Source: Actinomucor elegans (Eukaryota; Mucoromycota; Mucoromycetes; Mucorales; Mucoraceae). From it: a DNA stretch of 64,000 bases. The translations under genes were made by a program, and so were the position numbers. Shown here piece by piece: positions 45,755-58,605 of this stretch. Numbering within the stretch: position 1 is the first letter of the stretch; each line of letters begins with the position of its first letter. The stretch is taken from assembly GCA_026027325.1 (NCBI GenBank), contig JAMSLZ010000004.1:248001-312000 (forward strand). Reading direction: 5' to 3'. A model generated the notes under the pieces. The model searched no databases. It was not told the origin of the DNA and worked only from the letters and a program-made list of their open reading frames with translations.

Positions 45755-45990
45755 ACTGGTGAGTGATATGAAATGTGATATGAAATCCAGCTTCTCTTTC
45801 AAACTCATTTGCAATGAAGCTGCGCTGCAGTTCTTCGGCCAATCCCCATTGACGTCTAAGGATCCGCAATAAAACTTCATCTTGTTGCTCCATGTTAAAG
45901 CTAATTTCGTTGGTAAGACGTTGATATTGTTCCAGATGAATGGTTTTAAGCTCTTCGAGTTCTTGGATTTCGCGATTGTATTTTATTTTT
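45755..45990 (-). pseudogene. coiled-coil coding fragment
   Basis: About 78 codons open on the minus strand with strongly coding composition: YNREIQELEELKTIHLEQYQ, then RLTNEISFNMEQQDEVLLRI, then RRQWGLAEELQRSF. It begins right after a stop, has no start codon at its head, and runs into the poly-A tract. It resembles an isolated exon of a coiled-coil protein. No family is identified. Confidence 0.4.
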
Positions 45991-46331
45991 TATCATCGAA
46001 TATTTGTATAAAGATAATTCACATAATGTTGCATGAAACCAAATAGTTACACAGTTAAGTCTAATCTATATATTTTTATTTTTTATTTTTTTTTCCAGCT
46101 GGTGGCTGCTTGTGAATGATCTACAGCATATTAAAAACCTGAATTACTGTTTTCAATGGGAATAGAAACAGATAATGCTTAGAAAGCTCCTTCACTACTT
46201 CAGGAATGTGTCAATAGTGTTTCTAACAAGGCAAAAGGGAAGAAAACTAGAGAAACATACAAATGTTTATCATAGATCTAATCAGCTAAATACATCCAGT
46301 TCTCTTTAACATGCATTACCAGCAACTGACC

Positions 46332-49300
46332 ATATCGCTATAACATAGATATATAGCACTACCACCTCACTTAGAAAGACCAACTAGGCTATGCAACGCA
46401 GACTAGAAGGCTCCTTTGCCGCTGAAGAAAAGGCTTGTTACCATCTTGAAATAAATCCACCAAGCATTGCTCCATATTGCACATCTCTACAGCGACATGC
46501 GCTTCCAGTGGGAGACTATATCGCTATAACATAGATATATAGTACTACCACCTCACTTAGGAAGACCAACTAGGCTATGCAACGCAGACTAGAAGGCTCC
46601 TTTGCCGCTGGAGAAAAGGCTTCAGAACACCTAAAATTAAAATTAGAACATCTTGTAATAAATACATAAAGGATGGTGCATCTCTGCAGCGACATGCGCT
46701 TCCAGTGGGAGACCATATCGCTATAACATAGATATATAGTACTACCACCTCACTTAGGAAGACCAACTAGGCTATGCAACGCAGACTAGAAGGCTCCTTT
46801 GCCGCTGAAGAAAAGGCTTGTTACCATCTTGAAATAAATTCACCAAGCATTGCTTCATATTGCACATCTCTACAGCGACATGCGCTTCCAGTGGGAGACT
46901 ATATCGCTATAACATAGATATATAGTACTACCACCTCACTTAGAAAGACCAACTAGGCTATGCAACGCAGACTAGAAGGCTCCTTTGCCGCTGAAGAAAA
47001 GGCTTGTTACCATCTTGAAATAAATCCACCAAGCATTGCTCCATATTGCACATCTCTACAGCGACATGCGCTTCCAGTGGGAGACTATATCGCTATAACA
47101 TAGATATATAGTACTACCACCTCACTTAGGAAGACCAACTAGGCTATGCAACGCAGACTAGAAGGCTCCTTTGCCGCTGGAGAAAAGGCTTTAGAACACC
47201 TAAAATTAAAATTAGAACATCTTGTAATAAATACATAAAGGATGGTGCATCTCTGCAGCGACATGCGCTTCCAGTGGGAGACTATATCGCTATAACATAG
47301 ATATATAGTACTACCACCTCACTTAGGAAGACCAACTAGGCTATGCAACGCAGACTAGAAGGCTCCTTTGCCGCTGAAGAAAAGGCTTGTTACCATCTTG
47401 AAATAAATTCACCAAGCATTGCTTCATATTGCACATCTCTACAGCGACATGCGCTTCCAGTGGGAGACCATATCGCTATAACATAGATATATAGTACTAC
47501 CACCTCACTTAGGAAGACCAACTAGGCTATGCAACGCAGACTAGAAGGCTCCTTTGTCGCTGAGGAAAAGGCTTGTTACCATCTTGAAATAAATTCACCA
47601 AGCATTGCTCCATATTGCACATCTCTACAGCGACATGCGCTTCCAGTGGGAGACTATATCGCTATAACATAGATATATAGTACTACCACCTCACTTAGGA
47701 AGACCAACTAGGCTATGCAACGCAGACTAGAAGGCTCCTTTGCCGCTGAAGAAAAGGCTTGTTACCATCTTGAAATAAATCCACCAAGCATTGCTCCATA
47801 TTGCACATCTCTACAGCGACATGCGCTTCCAGTGGGAGACTATATCGCTATAACATAGATATATAGTACTACCACCTCACTTAGGAAGACCAACTAGGCT
47901 ATGCAACGCAGACTAGAAGGCTCCTTTGCCGCTGGAGAAAAGGCTTCAGAACACCTAAAATTAAAATTAGAACATCTTGTAATAAATACATAAAGGATGG
48001 TGCATCTCTGCAGCGACATGCGCTTCCAGTGGGAGACCATATCGCTATAACATAGATATATAGTACTACCACCTCACTTAGGAAGACCAACTAGGCTATG
48101 CAACGCAGACTAGAAGGCTCCTTTGCCGCTGAAGAAAAGGCTTGTTACCATCTTGAAATAAATTCACCAAGCATTGCTTCATATTGCACATCTCTACAGC
48201 GACATGCGCTTCCAGTGGGAGACCATATCGCTATAACATAGATATATAGTACTACCACCTCACTTAGGAAGACCAACTAGGCTATGCAACGCAGACTAGA
48301 AGGCTCCTTTGTCGCTGAGGAAAAGGCTTGTTACCATCTTGAAATAAATTCACCAAGCATTGCTCCATATTGCACATCTCTACAGCGACATGCGCTTCCA
48401 GTGGGAGACTATATCGCTATAACATAGATATATAGTACTACCACCTCACTTAGGAAGACCAACTAGGCTATGCAACGCAGACTAGAAGGCTCCTTTGCCG
48501 CTGAAGAAAAGGCTTGTTACCATCTTGAAATAAATCCACCAAGCATTGCTCCATATTGCACATCTCTACAGCGACATGCGCTTCCAGTGGGAGACTATAT
48601 CGCTATAACATAGATATATAGTACTACCACCTCACTTAGGAAGACCAACTAGGCTATGCAACGCAGACTAGAAGGCTCCTTTGCCGCTGAAGAAAAGGCT
48701 TGTTACCATCTTGAAATAAATCCACCAAGCATTGCTTCATATTGCACATCTCTACAGCGACATGCGCTTCCAGTGGGAGACCATATCGCTATAACATAGA
48801 TATATAGTACTACCACCTCACTTAGGAAGACCAACTAGGCTATGCAACGCAGACTAGAAGGCTCCTTTGCCGCTGAAGAAAAGGCTTGTTACCATCTTGA
48901 AATAAATCCACCAAGCATTGCTCCATATTGCACATCTCTACAGCGACATGCGCTTCCAGTGGGAGACTATATCGCTATAACATAGATATATAGTACTACC
49001 ACCTCACTTAGGAAGACCAACTAGGCTATGCAACGCAGACTAGAAGGCTCCTTTGCCGCTGAAGAAAAGGCTTGTTACCATCTTGAAATAAATCCACCAA
49101 GCATTGCTTCATATTGCACATCTCTACAGCGACATGCGCTTCCAGTGGGAGACTATATCGCTATAACATAGATATATAGTACTACCACCTCACTTAGGAA
49201 GACCAACTAGGCTATGCAACGCAGACTAGAAGGCTCCTTTGCCGCTGGAGAAAAGGCTTCAGAACACCTAAAATTAAAATTAGAACATCTTGTAATAAAT

Positions 49301-49635
49301 ACATAAAGGATGGTGCATCTCTGCAGCGACATGCGCTTCCAGTGGGAGACTATATCGCTATAACATAGATATATAGTACTACCACCTCACTTAGGAAGAC
49401 CAACTAGGCTATGCAACGCAGACTAGAAGGCTCCTTTGCCGCTGAAGAAAAGGCTTGTTACCATCTTGAAATAAACTCACCAAGCATTGCTTCATATTGC
49501 ACATCTCTACAGCGACATGCGCTTCCAGTGGGAGACCATATCGCTATAACATAGATATATAGTACTACCACCTCACTTAGGAAGACCAACTAGGCTATGC
49601 AACGCAGACTAGAAGGCTCCTTTGTCGCTGAGGAC
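46332..49635. repeat. satellite array with higher-order repeat structure
   Basis: Eighteen head-to-tail monomers, each marked by ATATCGCTATAACATAGAT. Two monomer types occur: A, 186 bp, and B, 197 bp, in which the GGCTTGTTACCATCTTG segment is replaced by a different one beginning GGCTTCAGAACACC. B monomers start at 46518, 47087, 47842 and 49155. The middle two are exactly 755 bp apart, one B plus three A-type monomers, and A-type variants (AATTCACC/GCTTC, GTCGCTGAGG) recur in the same order around each B. The left edge fades through a degraded half-unit; the right edge stops abruptly after GTCGCTGAGGA. The 63-codon ORFs inside it are by-products of the repeat. Confidence 0.9.
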
Positions 49636-49776
49636 GCAAACAATGGAATTTTGGTTTCAAAATTTAAGAAAATAAATGAAAATGGTGACGTATAACCTTG
49701 AAATGGAAAAGTCTGCATAAAAAAACTCCTCTATGTCTTAAGAGAGAGACCTATCTTGAAGTAATAAACAAAAGTA

Positions 49777-51674
49777 ATGCGCTACCCCGGTGAAGACAGT
49801 AATTTATTATTCCATTCGATTAAGAGTGTGAACATAACTCAAACGTGCTTATTAATTCACATTTATCTTTTTTTAGGGTTAGTTGAATTTGTGTTCAAAG
49901 GAAACCCGCCTTTGTTTGAAGAGTTTGTTAAGCGCAATAAGCGTGATATTACGATCTGGTGTAGCCAAGGCGAAAATCTTTGCCCTTCAGACTTGTACAA
50001 CGTTTGGAAAAGGCGGTTTACACTCAAATTGTTTGATATTGGAAAGATTCACTTGATATGCGACAGGTAAGAACTAACAAGTATAAGCTAGATCCCCAAA
50101 CTTATAGAAAGCTCTCTAGTAAATTAAAGTACGAAAAATCAGTATGGGAAAACATTGCCAAATCAGCAAACTCAATAGTAAGTTCAATGAATGAGATTAT
50201 GTTTGCAGTATAGCAACAGCGACGTTCCTAATCATTATTATAGAGAGAAACAAAGCAGATTTTCGTAGATGAAGGTGTTCAAACATTAGCGAAGACAGCA
50301 AATGTAGCTTCAAAATTAGTCCAAGAAGCGTTAGAACTCAACACAAATACCCCAAGTAATGAACAGCGAAAAGAAGAGGACGACCAAGAGCAGGGAAATG
50401 AGCAAGAAAACGGAGATGAACACGATGAGGTAGCAGAAGTATCCGAAGAGACAAAAGATATAAACAATGAACAGCAGTTACACGTTTTAGCTTACAAGAA
50501 AGTTGCAGGAGACAAGATAGTGGATATGGATAAAGACATATACCACTTGAGTTTTGAAGATATGATGCCTGCCAAACAAATTTTATTGAAAGCAGCTGCC
50601 TCCCTTTTAAAAAAGCCTCTATTAAACGAATTCGAACTGTGCGCTATGGAACTCTCACTGTCAAGCATTTTTAACAAAATTAACCCGGCGATTGAAGAAG
50701 TTCTACATAAGGAATCAAGCAATCAAGCAGAACCGCCCTCAATCCCCCTCGAATTAAAGGACATCAGCGAAGTCACCCTTGGCTTAATGGAGGAGGTTAT
50801 TTCAATCAGAGATGTTGACGAAATGCTGTCATTTATATATGAAAAAAAGAGTCAAATGGCTAAGCAAAGGAAGAGGTCTTCTGAAGAGTTCATAATGCTT
50901 AATATGTTGGAAAGGGTTGTGGAGAACTTTAGCCTTTGGAACTCAAGCACGAAGGATTCAGAATTAACTTTTTACCGACGTTTTGCCGAGTTGTTGGATA
51001 TTTTGTTCAATGGTACTGATGTGAAAATAGCCGATGGCGAAACAGGATCAAAGAGCAGCAAAACCGCAATCGAGATTAACAAGGCTTTGTTCCACACCTC
51101 AGACACATCGCCAACGTATCCAAGAAAAATCGATCTACTTCTAAAGCTCAATGAATCTACCACTGTTGAATTGTCATCCAGTGAATGGAAGAAATCGTCT
51201 GTCAGCGAAGCCATCATCCTCAAACAACAAACAAAGAACTTGAAAACCAACACATGCATTTTATCCACACTACGCTCACTATATGGCAGCCAATTTAAAG
51301 ACGTCTTGGCGATGGACTGGGTTGGAAATGTCGGGTACTTGTATAGGATAGAAAAAGGCGATCAAGTATTCATAGCAAGCCAAATAGATAGTTTGATTAT
51401 ACCAGAAAATGTCGAAACGTTTGGTTTATTTAAAAACACCTTGAAGAATCTCTTCAAGCTGAAATATTTTATGACAGACAAAAGCGTTCTACTCAAGCAA
51501 GAATTGTGCAAGATTGAAATGAAAAACAAGCTTACGAACATTGCCAGAAATACCATATATACCAATAACAATAGCGAGTTCCCCTATGTGTTTATACCCC
51601 CCGCAAAAAAAAGAAAAGGCAGTAATGCGAGTGAACAAGATGATATGAATGAACAAGATGATGAGAGCGAATAA
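49777..51674 (+). CDS. orphan PD-(D/E)XK nuclease-like protein
   Basis: 570 residues from exons 49777-49798, 49877-50066, 50108-50177 and 50244-51674, all in phase. A short N-terminal region (LVEFVFKGNPPLFEEFVKRN) is followed by an acidic low-complexity stretch (Glu/Gln/Asp, about residues 120-165), a helical middle, and a conserved-looking block: SELTFYRRFAELLDILFNGT, then PRKIDLLLKL with Asp391, then VELSSSEWKK with Glu403, then ILKQQTKNLKTNTCIL. The Asp...Glu-x-Ser spacing suggests a PD-(D/E)XK fold with Ser in place of Lys. I recall multi-copy proteins of this type in Mucorales, but their function is not known to me. The C-terminus is basic then acidic (PPAKKRKG). Confidence 0.75.
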
Positions 51675-52024
51675 GATGATGCTGACTTACTGAAATGAAA
51701 AGATATATAAATATGATTTTTAACGAGAAGAAATGTTGATTTTACTGGGTAAAAGAACCATGCAAGGTTTACGAAAACAACAACAAATACCCGTCCTACG
51801 ATTTGATATATCTTTGAATGATACGTGTCAGTTTGATGAATGATGTCCTAATTAAAAGTGGGCTATTCTTGATGGCTACTCAAAGCTCTAGTTGGATAAA
51901 AGCAGTTGTCTCTGCTGAACTTTCGTAACCTAACCATTAAGATACGTTTACTATTACAAATAGCCTAAGCAAGAAAGCATATAAATACAGAGTTGAATTC
52001 ATAGCTAGAAGATTATCTAATTAT
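51675..52024. other. intergenic region before the piggyBac element
   Basis: The 3' region of the PD-(D/E)XK-like gene, AT-rich, with no ORF. It ends at the TTAA target site. Confidence 0.5.
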
Positions 52025-54566
52025 TAACAAGATTAGGTCGGCCTTTTAGGGCTGATTCAGCCCTAAAAGGCCGACTATTAGAGTGTATTTTTCGTATGTT
52101 TGTAAGGTCCTTTTCATTGTCTCGCATTATTTTACCAAAATAAAACACCTTGGAGTTTATTATCTGTTTTAAAAAATTTCATTTCTATAACCATTTTTCC
52201 TTATTTCATTCAGTTTCAATCACTACTATTTTTCAAAAAAATTCTTGAAACATACCACCTGCTAATCCTAATCTTGATGCTAATCTTGAAGTTTCTGTCA
52301 ATAAACACTTTATTACGAACACTGAAGTAAAGAATATCTTACAAAGGAGGTATGACTGGAACTCACCTTACCTCAATTTCAAAGGGAAGACTGTTGCGCG
52401 TACCACAATAAGAGGACGCGATGGGTATGAGGTCATCTTGGATGATGCTCCCGACTGCAGACTGAAGCTTTCTTCAGGCTGCTTGAAGTATCTTTTTGCA
52501 AATAATAAGGCCAGCACAAACTATAGTGGAGCTGCTGAAAGTGCTACTGCTAATGTATACGGCCCAGCTGGAAGTCTGACACCTGAGGACGATGCTTCTA
52601 CTGAAGATGAATCAGAAATGGAGGTTGATTTGAATCTAAGCGCCGAATGGACAGCAGGAGAAGTGTATATCGACAGCATGCTAGAAGCGACTGGTGGTTA
52701 CATATCTACCAAGTCAAGAATCAACATGTCCAACTCTATGGCAGGTTCACCATTCGATTACTTTTTATACTTTCTACCTGTAGACGATTTTAGAGCAATC
52801 GTGGATAATATGAACATCTATGCAAGAAATGTCATAAACTCTTGGACTGATGTGGCTTTTCCTGAATATATGATGTGGATTGCATTACTGACAGTTATGA
52901 CAGTAATTAAACACTCTGATCGAAAGGCTTATTGGCATTTAGAGCAGTCATTTCCAGATTTCAATCAACTTTACTAGCTATATGCCAATGAAAAGATTTA
53001 AAGACATTATGAGGATGCATGTTTTCGAAGTGCCTTCCAAAGAAAAGCAAGTTAATGATCCCCTCTACCAGATCAGAGAAACATTGAATGCATTCAATGG
53101 TCATATGAAGGATTGCTTAACACCTGGCAAGCATTTTGTTATTGACGAGACAATGAATCAATGGTTAGGAGTCGGAATGCCCAATCTCGAGAAAGTGCCT
53201 CGCAAACAATACCCAATCGGACAAGAATTTAAATCACTTGCTGATTATTACACAAACGCAATTATTCGTTTGGATACCGTTAGTGATCCTCGACCAAAGG
53301 AATATGATACTGATCCTGGAATGCGTAACTTGTTAGCCACAGTAAAGCGCTTAGTAAAACCATGGTTTAACAGTGGAAGAACTATTATTGCTGACTCTTG
53401 GTTTGGTCCACCCGAAATGGTTTCAATGCTGAACGAACTTGGGTTATATTCAATTATGCAGGTAGCGAAGAGAAGATATTGGCCTCGTGGAATACCTTCT
53501 ACGGACATTATTGATCAAGTTGAAGAAGCTCGCGGCAGTCATTATACGATGCACAAAACTTGTGAGAATGGTATGAAAATGTTTGTATGCGATTACAGAG
53601 ATTTGAAGGTCAAAACCTTCGTATCATCTTGCAGTACTACAATGTTAGAGAACTACAGGAGCACCTTAGAGTCTAGTGATGAAACAGTCATATTGCGTTG
53701 ACCCCAAGTAGCTGGAGAGTATGAAGTTCACAAAAGTAAGTCTAAGAATTGTCAAATGAAGAACAAGGGTTTCATTATAATTTGCCCTTTAGGCTCAGTT
53801 GATACCGCAAATAATCGCAGAGACAATTTAACTTCATATCATGATATAATCTCTACCGAGCGATGGGAAATGAGATTCTTGGGGTATATTTTAGGTATTT
53901 GTGAAGCAAATGCCTTTAATTTCTACAAAGTTTATGCAGAAGGAGGAAATAGAATTGTACACGGTGCTTTTAAGGATCGTACAGCGTATTCAATGTTGAA
54001 ATACTGCGAGAAATTACTCAGTAGCAATAACGTAGCTGCTCCTAATATACCAATGGCCCTTAGAAGTAGCGATATACATTTGTACGTAGCAATGAGACAA
54101 GGAAATACTAACAAAAGAAGAAGATTAGTATGTCAAATGTGCAAAAAACAAGGTGTTAATGGTATAAGAATCGGAAAAAGATGCAGCTGCGATCCCATTA
54201 CACCTATGTGCAAAAAATGTCATATTATACATTTACGTGAATCTTTTCAAGCGCAATCACATTAAAATAATTATTTATAAGTTATATTTTCTAATGATAA
54301 AGTTGACTTTACAGTGTACTTATTAGCTACCAAACACTCGGCCTTAAAAGGCCGACTCGTTTTTTGCAAAAAGCCTCCTTCCAGAAAAGCCAATTAAGGC
54401 TTAAGCACTGCTTTTGACGAGAAATAAAAAGTATATCCATAAAGGTAATAGTTTTGAGTATTTGAATATTTGGTCACAAGTATATATGTTATTATTTTTT
54501 TGTAAAGCTATTAACACACAAAAGGTCGGCTTCAAAGGGCCGATTGGGGTAATCTGTACTTGTTAA
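52025..54566 (+). mobile_element. piggyBac-type DNA transposon, non-autonomous by decay
   Basis: The element body spans 52029-54562 (2534 bp) and is flanked on both sides by TTAA (52025-52028 and 54563-54566), the piggyBac target duplication. Termini are CAAG...CTTG. Subterminal GTCGGCC-family repeats occur at both ends: a 39-bp palindrome with 19-bp arms (52038-52076), a shorter one (54338-54356), and a single copy near 54524-54545. Between them lies a broken transposase gene. The flanking TTAA sites are intact. Confidence 0.85.
52252..54265 (+). pseudogene. broken piggyBac transposase
   Basis: The piggyBac DDD domain is recognisable: HFVIDETMNQWLGVG, TIIADSWFGPPEMV and GSVDTANNRRDNLTSYHDII followed by WEMRFLGYILG. 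A C-terminal Cys-rich domain follows (VCQMCKKQG, CSCDPITPMCKKCH). Lesions seen: the expected start near 52252 is ATA, a stop (52975) with a frame change separates the N-terminal third from the rest, and a TGA at about 53699 interrupts the same frame before PQVAGEYEVH. No GT-AG intron explains them. The body could still be moved in trans by an intact relative. Confidence 0.85.
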
Positions 54567-54990
54567 TAAACTAGAAACCTACTTAGTTTATCAAAAACTT
54601 TCTCTACTAAAAGAGTTTAATAAAGCAACAAAAAAAAAAAAAAAAAAAATTAACATAATGCACTAATTGTTGTGTCAGTCCTCGATCGAGCTTGGTCCGA
54701 TATTACTTTTGATTAGCATTCTATGTTCAAGATGAGTTTCTATATCAAGTAAACCTCTCAATTTAACGCAAATTTAACCAGTACAATTAATGTTTTTAAT
54801 AACTTAAACATTGTCAAAGACTATCAGATATATGATTACCAAAGTACATTAATGATATATATATATTACGAGTTTAATAATACTAATTATATCTATATTA
54901 AAGTATACTGTTATATAATAGATAGTAGCTTTTTTTTCATTTCTAATTGTCAAGAAAACTGCTTTTAGTTGGTAATCACTCCTCTAATAA
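54567..54990. other. intergenic region
   Basis: AT-rich DNA with a poly-A tract near 54629, between the piggyBac element and the 3' end of the ArfGAP gene. Nothing else is seen. Confidence 0.55.
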
Positions 54991-56507
54991 TTACCAGCCT
55001 TCCCATTCATCATCAGAATTTTGGTCTTTCTTAACAGTTTTTTTCATAGTAGATTCTCTTAAAGGAGTTCTAGTTCTTGATGGAGCTTGTTGAGAAGGCG
55101 AGGCGCTTCGAGAAGTAGGCGCGGATTGCTGCTGTAAAGAGCTAATGGTAGAGTTGAAGAAATCATCGTTGCTATCGTTACTGGTATGGTTAGAAGAGGA
55201 GCTATAACTGCTTCTCAAGCTACTGCTACTATGGTTTCCATTGAGGGAATCATTGACTAAGCTTCTGGTCTTTTCGCTAATGTTCTGAACATATCCAGAG
55301 ACATTGTTTCTAAAATTGGGATCATTCCATTGCGTTTGGGCAGGCTTTACATAGTTATCATTGGCATAGCGGCTTAGTTGACCAGCACCTTGAGCTGCTA
55401 CTTTGACACCCTCAGCAGCCACTTTACCTAATTCTTCCATGCCCATCGACAACAGTGACCAACCTTTGGTTAGAGCCTGCATAGGATCGTTTATAATATC
55501 TTCAATACCCGGTGTTGTGTTTCTGGAACTGGATGTATTTTCAACTGTAAAACCACAGTTAATCACTAGGACTATTCAGATCAAATAGAAACTTACAAGC
55601 AGGATTTCCAAAACCAGTGAATTTACCACCTTGACTGGGAGGAAGATTGCTAGATTCACTTTTTTAGTGTCTGTGCGATACCATTACTAATCAATCACTT
55701 ACGCATCTCTGCTTTCATTTGCTTGACCTAAGGTAGCAAAGTAAGATTCATTTCGTTCTTTATCGGTCACTAATCCACCAGCAGCATCTTGGCTATGACT
55801 TCCAAATCCACTAGCGCTATTTCCATAAGCAGGAGAGTTTCTTCCAGAAGAGCTATTACTACGTTGATTTGCTAATGATCGGGTAGCTGCTGTAGCTCGC
55901 TTGGGAGATGCTGCAACAGCTGGAGCACTGGCTGTAGATGATGATGGTGTCCAGGTTTTTCCTTCTGCTTCAGCGCTTAGCTAGATACACGTACACAAAT
56001 TCAATTGATTCAGTGTCATACATAGTCTAATTCACTCTTCCTTGCGTACCTTTTCTCTATATAAGGCAGCGAAACGGCTGCTATACTTCTGAAGGGGTGC
56101 CATATTAGGTGAATAGTCAGGCTGAGACTCGAAGAATTCTCTGGCATTCTTATTGCCTCCAATCTATGAATACCAACATCATCAATAGCCTGCCCATTAA
56201 ACTAGTGAAAAGCTGTGTATTTACATCCATCTTTTTCAATTGATCGTCAAACCATTTGTCCATACTAATAGAGCGAACAAAACTGTATAATCAACAGTTT
56301 AGCGCCTAATCAACTATTTAGTTTTACTATAAATTCATTTTACCTAATGTGTACACCAAAAGATCTATGAACACCTGAGCAATCTAAACAGATGAAAATG
56401 CCATGGCTGACACTTGCCCACTGAGGATTAGGAGCAGGACAGTCGAAACAAGTACGGTTTTCGGGACGTCTCTGAATTTCGTACAGCTTTTGCTTATACT
56501 CAGCCAT
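54991..56507 (-). CDS. GCS1: ArfGAP, Gcs1/ArfGAP1 type
   Basis: 409 residues from exons 56507-56344, 56282-56225, 56163-56050, 55980-55703, 55658-55597 and 55544-54991. The N-terminal zinc finger is CFDC-x16-CLDC followed by [20 protein letters not shown], with the Arg finger in VHR. It stimulates GTP hydrolysis by Arf1 at Golgi membranes and helps COPI vesicle formation. The middle is Ser/Ala-rich, then an amphipathic stretch ([20 protein letters not shown]) typical of membrane-curvature sensing. It ends in DDEWEGW, a delta-COP/clathrin-adaptor type tryptophan motif. All six exons agree in phase. Confidence 0.93.
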
Positions 56508-58605
56508 AATCTAGTTTTTCTTTGCAGTAAAAGATTAATTTTCATGTTTTGTATAGACTTTGATTCAAAGATCTTACATTTTATTCTTTTAAAAGAAAAG
56601 GAGGCTAAAAAAAACCGAGAGGAACACAGACTTTATTGCCTGCATTCCTCTTCTAATGGTAAATACCTTATACCTCCAATCGTTTGGTCTGGGTTTGTAT
56701 ATTCAAGCCTTTTGATTGGTGTATAAATAATAGAGAATATATAAAATGAAATTTCATCTACTTTAATGTGATGTTAGTATAATGAAAAAGTCCGAACTGG
56801 GTTAGGTGTCTTAACAAAATTTATAACTATCCTAGTAGTATTTTCTGCAGTTGATGAGTTATATAACATAGTATAAGAATATTGAATTTATTTCAAGTTT
56901 TTTTTTATCATTTTTTAGCTTATCGTTATATAATAATAGCTCGATTTCTTTTATATAAAAGAAACACAAATAAGGCACTTATTTATACATTCCATTATAA
57001 TAAATACTTTTTAATTATCAGTTAAACTTTAGAAATGCCATTCCCACTCTTCAAAAAATGACAGGCAGGTTGAAAATTTGATCGTAAGTACTTGTCCTCT
57101 TTTGTGCATTTTTAGAACTTTATTTAGTGGCGGAGATTATATGATTTTAGTTATTTACCCTCAATGTCAATTACAAATTGCTCTCGATAATTTGCATATT
57201 CAAATAGCTAAAATATGTAAACAGACATGGAGTCATTTAACTGTGCCGATACAAAATTCAGCTACACGTCAAATGGTATAAAAATTATGATGAATTTACT
57301 ATCAATGTTTGGAGGAATTGTGCATAATGACAAATCGTGTAACCAGATATCCAATGCGTAGTAAAACGAGAACGCAACAGAAGGAGGTAATTAAGCGGCA
57401 GAGTTTATTATAATAATATGAGTATGTTTACTCGATATTATAATTGTATCTTTAATTATAGTGAAAAATAGAAAGATGCTGCTGTATTGTGTATTAAAGT
57501 ATACATTTGAGAATAAACTGCTTTTATGGCCGTTGAACCTAGAAGACTGGTATATGCAATTCTGATGGTATATGCACTAGATATATGAGTTTATCGATTG
57601 CATTGGTAACATGCTCTTACTTAAATGCTAAAACCAAACAAAAATGCCTGATCAGTGCCAACTGGCTGCCACATCTATAAGCCACTACCAATCCAACAAG
57701 TTTAAATGATTTTGCTAACTTTGATGATATATTATATCCTGATACTCAAAAGTGCCAAGCTATATTGGTTCTAGTTAAATAATCTCACATTTACTTACAC
57801 ATTCAGACATCGGTGTTAGAAGTCAGCTATTCAAAGATTCCTAGTTAAAATCAAAAAAATTGGTTGTAGGTTAACATTAAACCGATATATTGCATAACGA
57901 TACTGGCAAAGAATATAAAAAGTTGTGCTTTTTTCAATATATCACCTAACGGGCTCAGATATATAGCGGCCCAAGTCTTGTTTTATTCAATTTCTAGAAA
58001 AGACTTAGTCGAGCCTCCAAGATATCCCACTCAAGTTTCAACCACCGAAGATTCCTGCTCATAGTTCAATCTTTTTCTATTGAATCACGACATAAAGACT
58101 CATTGATAAGACACAAAGTTACAGAAATAAACAAGGAGATGGAATAGATACCAAGATAAACAAAGCTGTACCTAATCTCATCAGATATTTATTTTCTAAG
58201 TATCAATGTGTTACGAATAAGGGTTCCGCCTGTTTAAATAAAAAGGGAATACGACACATAGAATCGTACTGAACGTGTGGTTGCATTTCATTTTAAACAC
58301 TAGAAGAAAAGTGAGAATCATCAATAAATTGCGCAATTTAGGATATCCTAGACATTGCATTACTGTTGAATATCTGATTGACTTGGTTGAAATGTCACTG
58401 CACCATAGTACAGTCATGGTATCGCATAGCTAAAAATTATATGTATATTACACCATGAAAACCACCAAACGCAACAAAGAAAGCAAGTAAATTAACGTAA
58501 AGTATTTTATTGCACTGTTATAGACCGATTTACTTTTAATAACGATTATATCCTAAAATCCAGCCAAAAAAAAAGTGAGTCGCCATTACATTGTACACTA
58601 AATAT
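56508..58605. other. 2.1-kb intergenic region
   Basis: AT-rich. Between 57034 and 57480 there are short coding-like pieces (QCQLQIALDNLHIQIAKICK at about 57160-57220; TNRVTRYPMRSKTRTQQKE near 57330) that may be exons of a small gene, but I could not find a consistent splice model. Nothing else is supported. Confidence 0.35.

Larger units (their letters stand above)
44452..46330. other. 1.9-kb region with coding relics
   Basis: After the deacetylase 3' region there is AT-rich DNA, then a decayed transposase head (45412-45735), an A-rich tract of more than 20 A, a minus-strand coding relic (45755-45990), and from about 46285 a degraded half-monomer of the satellite that follows. Confidence 0.55.

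Noticed and set aside
46575..48090. Identical 63-codon minus-strand ORFs at 46575-46766 and 47899-48090
   Set aside because: They are the same frame recurring in two B monomers of the satellite and cross monomer boundaries; no start context or known protein.
57034..57480. Possible small multi-exon gene
   Set aside because: Coding-like pieces exist but no set of GT-AG introns joins them in phase to a start and stop.
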